From Zychaea mexicana (Eukaryota; Mucoromycota; Mucoromycetes; Mucorales; Lichtheimiaceae): a stretch of 64,000 nucleotides of DNA. How positions within the stretch are numbered: position 1 is the stretch's first letter; every line of letters starts with the position of its first letter. Where the stretch lies: assembly GCF_025766255.1 (NCBI RefSeq), contig NW_026516670.1, forward strand, positions 744,001 to 808,000, read 5' to 3'. Made by a program: the position numbers and the translations under genes. Below the pieces are notes generated by a model. The model made no database searches, had not been told where the DNA came from, and worked only from the letters and a program-made list of their open reading frames with translations. Of the stretch, positions 62,081 through 64,000 are shown piece after piece.

Positions 62081-62451
62081 TGTTATGAACATTCCTCGAC
62101 CTCTACTAAGTGATCGTCATCAACCTCGATGATCATTTATTAAAATCCCTAAGTAACAATATCATCCATCATCATCGTCCGAAGTATCAACCCTAATACT
62201 ATCTTTCTGTTTATTCACATTATTAAATTCCATAGTAAAAGATATATAAACACCATTGTCTTGGAATAATAAAACATCAGTCAGATATCTTGTTTCCATC
62301 CTATATCTTGTTCCTTATATCTTTTCTCATCATCTGCTCTCCTACCTCCAGGTTTCCTTCTTGTCTTGTCCTGTTCTTGCTGAAAGCACCTTGCACATTC
62401 TCGTCCGGTCTTTCTGTCTTTGTCTTGTCTTATTCCTGTCCGCACCTTACA
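62081..62451 (+). repeat. 3' LTR of element 3
   Basis: 371 bp with the canonical TGTTATGAAC start that elements 1 and 2 have lost at their 3' LTR. Confidence 0.9.
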
Positions 62452-62560
62452 AGAGTGTAGTTATACTAGTCCCACTGCATAGTAATAGTTTTTGAACAAA
62501 AGAGTCTAGTTTTACTTTATAGCTTAATAAAACAAGATATTGCCTACTGAAAAAAAGATA

Positions 62561-62642
62561 GCAGGCTACAGGGTTCGAACCTACGCCTTCCCAAGCCTCA
62601 ACAGGATTGGGAAGGCGCCTTAGTCTACTCGACCAAGGCAAC
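62561..62642 (-). tRNA. tRNA-like unit 3.1
   Basis: Same variants as 1.1 and 2.1; no base lost in the tRNA-like part. Confidence 0.45.
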
Positions 62643-62853
62643 CTACTGATATATCTTAGCCATTGCACTGCTGCTATACCGCACAATCATTCTCTTTGAA
62701 TGATAGTGCTACTGCTATTCATATCCTCTTTTATAGTTTAAATATAGAGTGTAGTTATACTAGTCCACTGCATAGTAATAGTTTTTGAACAAAAGAGTCT
62801 AGTTTTACTTTACAGCTCAATAAAACAAGATATTGCCTGCTGAAAAAAAGATA

Positions 62854-62933
62854 GCAGGCTGCAGGGTTCGAACCTGCGCCTTCCAAGCTCAACGGGATTG
62901 GGAAGGCGCCTTAGTCTACTCGACCACGGCAAC
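62854..62933 (-). tRNA. tRNA-like unit 3.2
   Basis: Corresponds to 1.2; two bases missing (TTCCAAGCTC on the plus strand). Confidence 0.4.
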
Positions 62934-63145
62934 CTACTGATATATCTTAGCCATTGCACTGCTGCCATACCGCACAATCATTCTCTTTTGAATGATAGTG
63001 CTACTGCTATTCATATCCTCTTTTATAGTTTAAATATAGAGTGTAGTTATACTAGTCCCACTGCATAGTAATAGTTTTTGAACAAAAGAGTCTAGTTTTA
63101 CTTTATAGCTCAATAAACAAGATATTGCCTGCTGAAAAAAAGATA

Positions 63146-63226
63146 GCAGGCTGCAGGGTTCGAACCTGCGCCTTCCAAGCCTCAACGGGATTGGGAAGGC
63201 GCCTTAGTCTACTCAACCAAGGCAAC
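63146..63226 (-). tRNA. tRNA-like unit 3.3
   Basis: Corresponds to 1.3; one C missing in the inverted repeat. Confidence 0.4.
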
Positions 63227-63436
63227 CTACTAATATATCTTAGCCATTGCACTGCTGCTATACCGCACAATCATTCTCTTTTGAATGATAGTGCTACTGC
63301 TATTCATATCCTCTTTTATAGTTTAAATATAGAGTGTAGTTATACTAGTCCCACTGCATAGTAATAGTTTTTGAACAAAAGAGTCTAGTTTTACTTTATA
63401 GCTCAATAAACAAGATATTGCCTGCTGAAAAAAGAA

Positions 63437-63517
63437 GCAGGCTGCAGGGTTCGAACCTGCGCCTTCCCAAGCCTCAACGGATTGGGAAGGCGCCTTAGTC
63501 TACTCGACTAAGGCAAC
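63437..63517 (-). tRNA. tRNA-like unit 3.4
   Basis: Corresponds to 1.6; one G missing in the loop. The T run after it is shortened by the change to AAAAAAGAAGCAGG. Confidence 0.4.
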
Positions 63518-63742
63518 CTACTGATATATCTTAGCCATTGCACTGCTGCTATACCGCACAATCATTCTCTTTTGAATGATAGTGCTACTGCTATTCATAT
63601 CCTCTTTTATAGTTTAAATATAGAGTGTAGTTATACTAGTCCCACTGCATAGTAATAGTTTTTGAACAAAAAGAATGATTTTTATGTCTAGTTTTACTTT
63701 AAAGCTCTATAAAACAAGATATTGCCTGCTGAAAAAAAGATA

Positions 63743-63823
63743 GCAGGCTGCAGGGTTCGAACCTGCGCCTTCCCAAGCTCAACGGGATGGGGAAGGCGAC
63801 TTAGTCTACTCGACCAAGGCAAC
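63743..63823 (-). tRNA. tRNA-like unit 3.5
   Basis: Corresponds to 1.7; one C missing. Confidence 0.4.
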
Positions 63824-63930
63824 CTACTAATATATCTTAGCCATTGCACTGCTGCCATACGCACAATCATTTCTTTTGAATTGATAGTGCTACTGCTATT
63901 CATATCCTCTTTATTATTTAAATATAGAGT

Positions 63931-64000
63931 TGTTATGAACATTCCTTGACCTCTACTAAGTGATCACCCTCAAACCTCGATGATCACTTATTAAATCCCA
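63931..64000 (+). repeat. 5' LTR of element 4 (cut by window edge)
   Basis: Starts TGTTATGAACATTCCTTGACC after AGAGT, so a fourth unit follows outside the window. Confidence 0.88.

Larger units (their letters stand above)
56848..62451 (+). mobile_element. Ty3/gypsy chromovirus, element 3
   Basis: 5604 bp with AGAGT at 56843-56847 and 62452-62456. LTRs 56848-57214 and 62081-62451. The left third nearly equals element 2; from about 58.8 kb onward many one-base deletions appear. Confidence 0.95.
62452..63930. repeat. tRNA-like tandem array 3 (five monomers)
   Basis: Same five-monomer order as array 2. Shorter because of scattered single-base losses (for example CCACTGC for CCCACTGC and ATAAACAAG for ATAAAACAAG). 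Confidence 0.95.

Overview
The window looks like nuclear DNA of a mucoralean (Mucoromycota) fungus. This rests on short GT-AG introns of about 50-110 bp in every housekeeping gene, long poly-Q and Ser/Pro-rich tails, a Pil1-type eisosome protein, and decayed copies of dispersed protein families that I recognise from mucoralean genomes. No taxonomic search was possible.

Layout. Positions 1-17525 are an ordinary gene-dense segment: the 90-kDa subunit of TFIIIC (minus, runs off the left edge), a GPR1/FUN34/YaaH acetate transporter (minus), the ribosome-assembly WD40 protein Notchless/Rsa4 (plus), a SAM-dependent methyltransferase (plus), a Pil1-like eisosome BAR protein (minus), a secreted Kre9/Knh1-like cell-wall protein (minus) and the Cdc7/DDK kinase (minus). 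Exon chains for all except TFIIIC were worked out and keep frame to a stop codon.

From about 17.5 kb to 42 kb the sequence is AT-rich and almost devoid of working genes. It holds broken copies of dispersed protein families, a broken DDE transposase, a broken PD-(D/E)XK-like protein, and AT-rich ORFs, one with a chromodomain and one with a Cys/His cluster, that look foreign. A 2.38-kb sequence is present twice, 8592 bp apart, with no length change, and carries a pogo-type MITE. A repetitive membrane-protein gene at 37.8-38.9 kb is cut by the edge of the second copy. At 39.1-41.6 kb two extremely AT-rich ORFs resemble genes of mitochondrial DNA or mitochondrial plasmids; the second ends in a 22-bp minisatellite.

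From 42028 to the right edge lies a higher-order tandem array. Each unit of about 7.1-7.7 kb is one Ty3/gypsy chromovirus with LTRs plus five or seven 295-bp monomers, each carrying a tRNA-like Pol III unit on the minus strand. Three units and the start of a fourth are visible. All three retroelements have broken pol genes. Single-base deletions cluster after about 58.8 kb in coding and non-coding repeats alike, so sequence quality there is suspect.

The left-hand genes are unrelated housekeeping functions and do not form a pathway. The notable part is the right half: mobile, organelle-like and possibly virus-derived DNA followed by a retroelement/tRNA-like macrosatellite.
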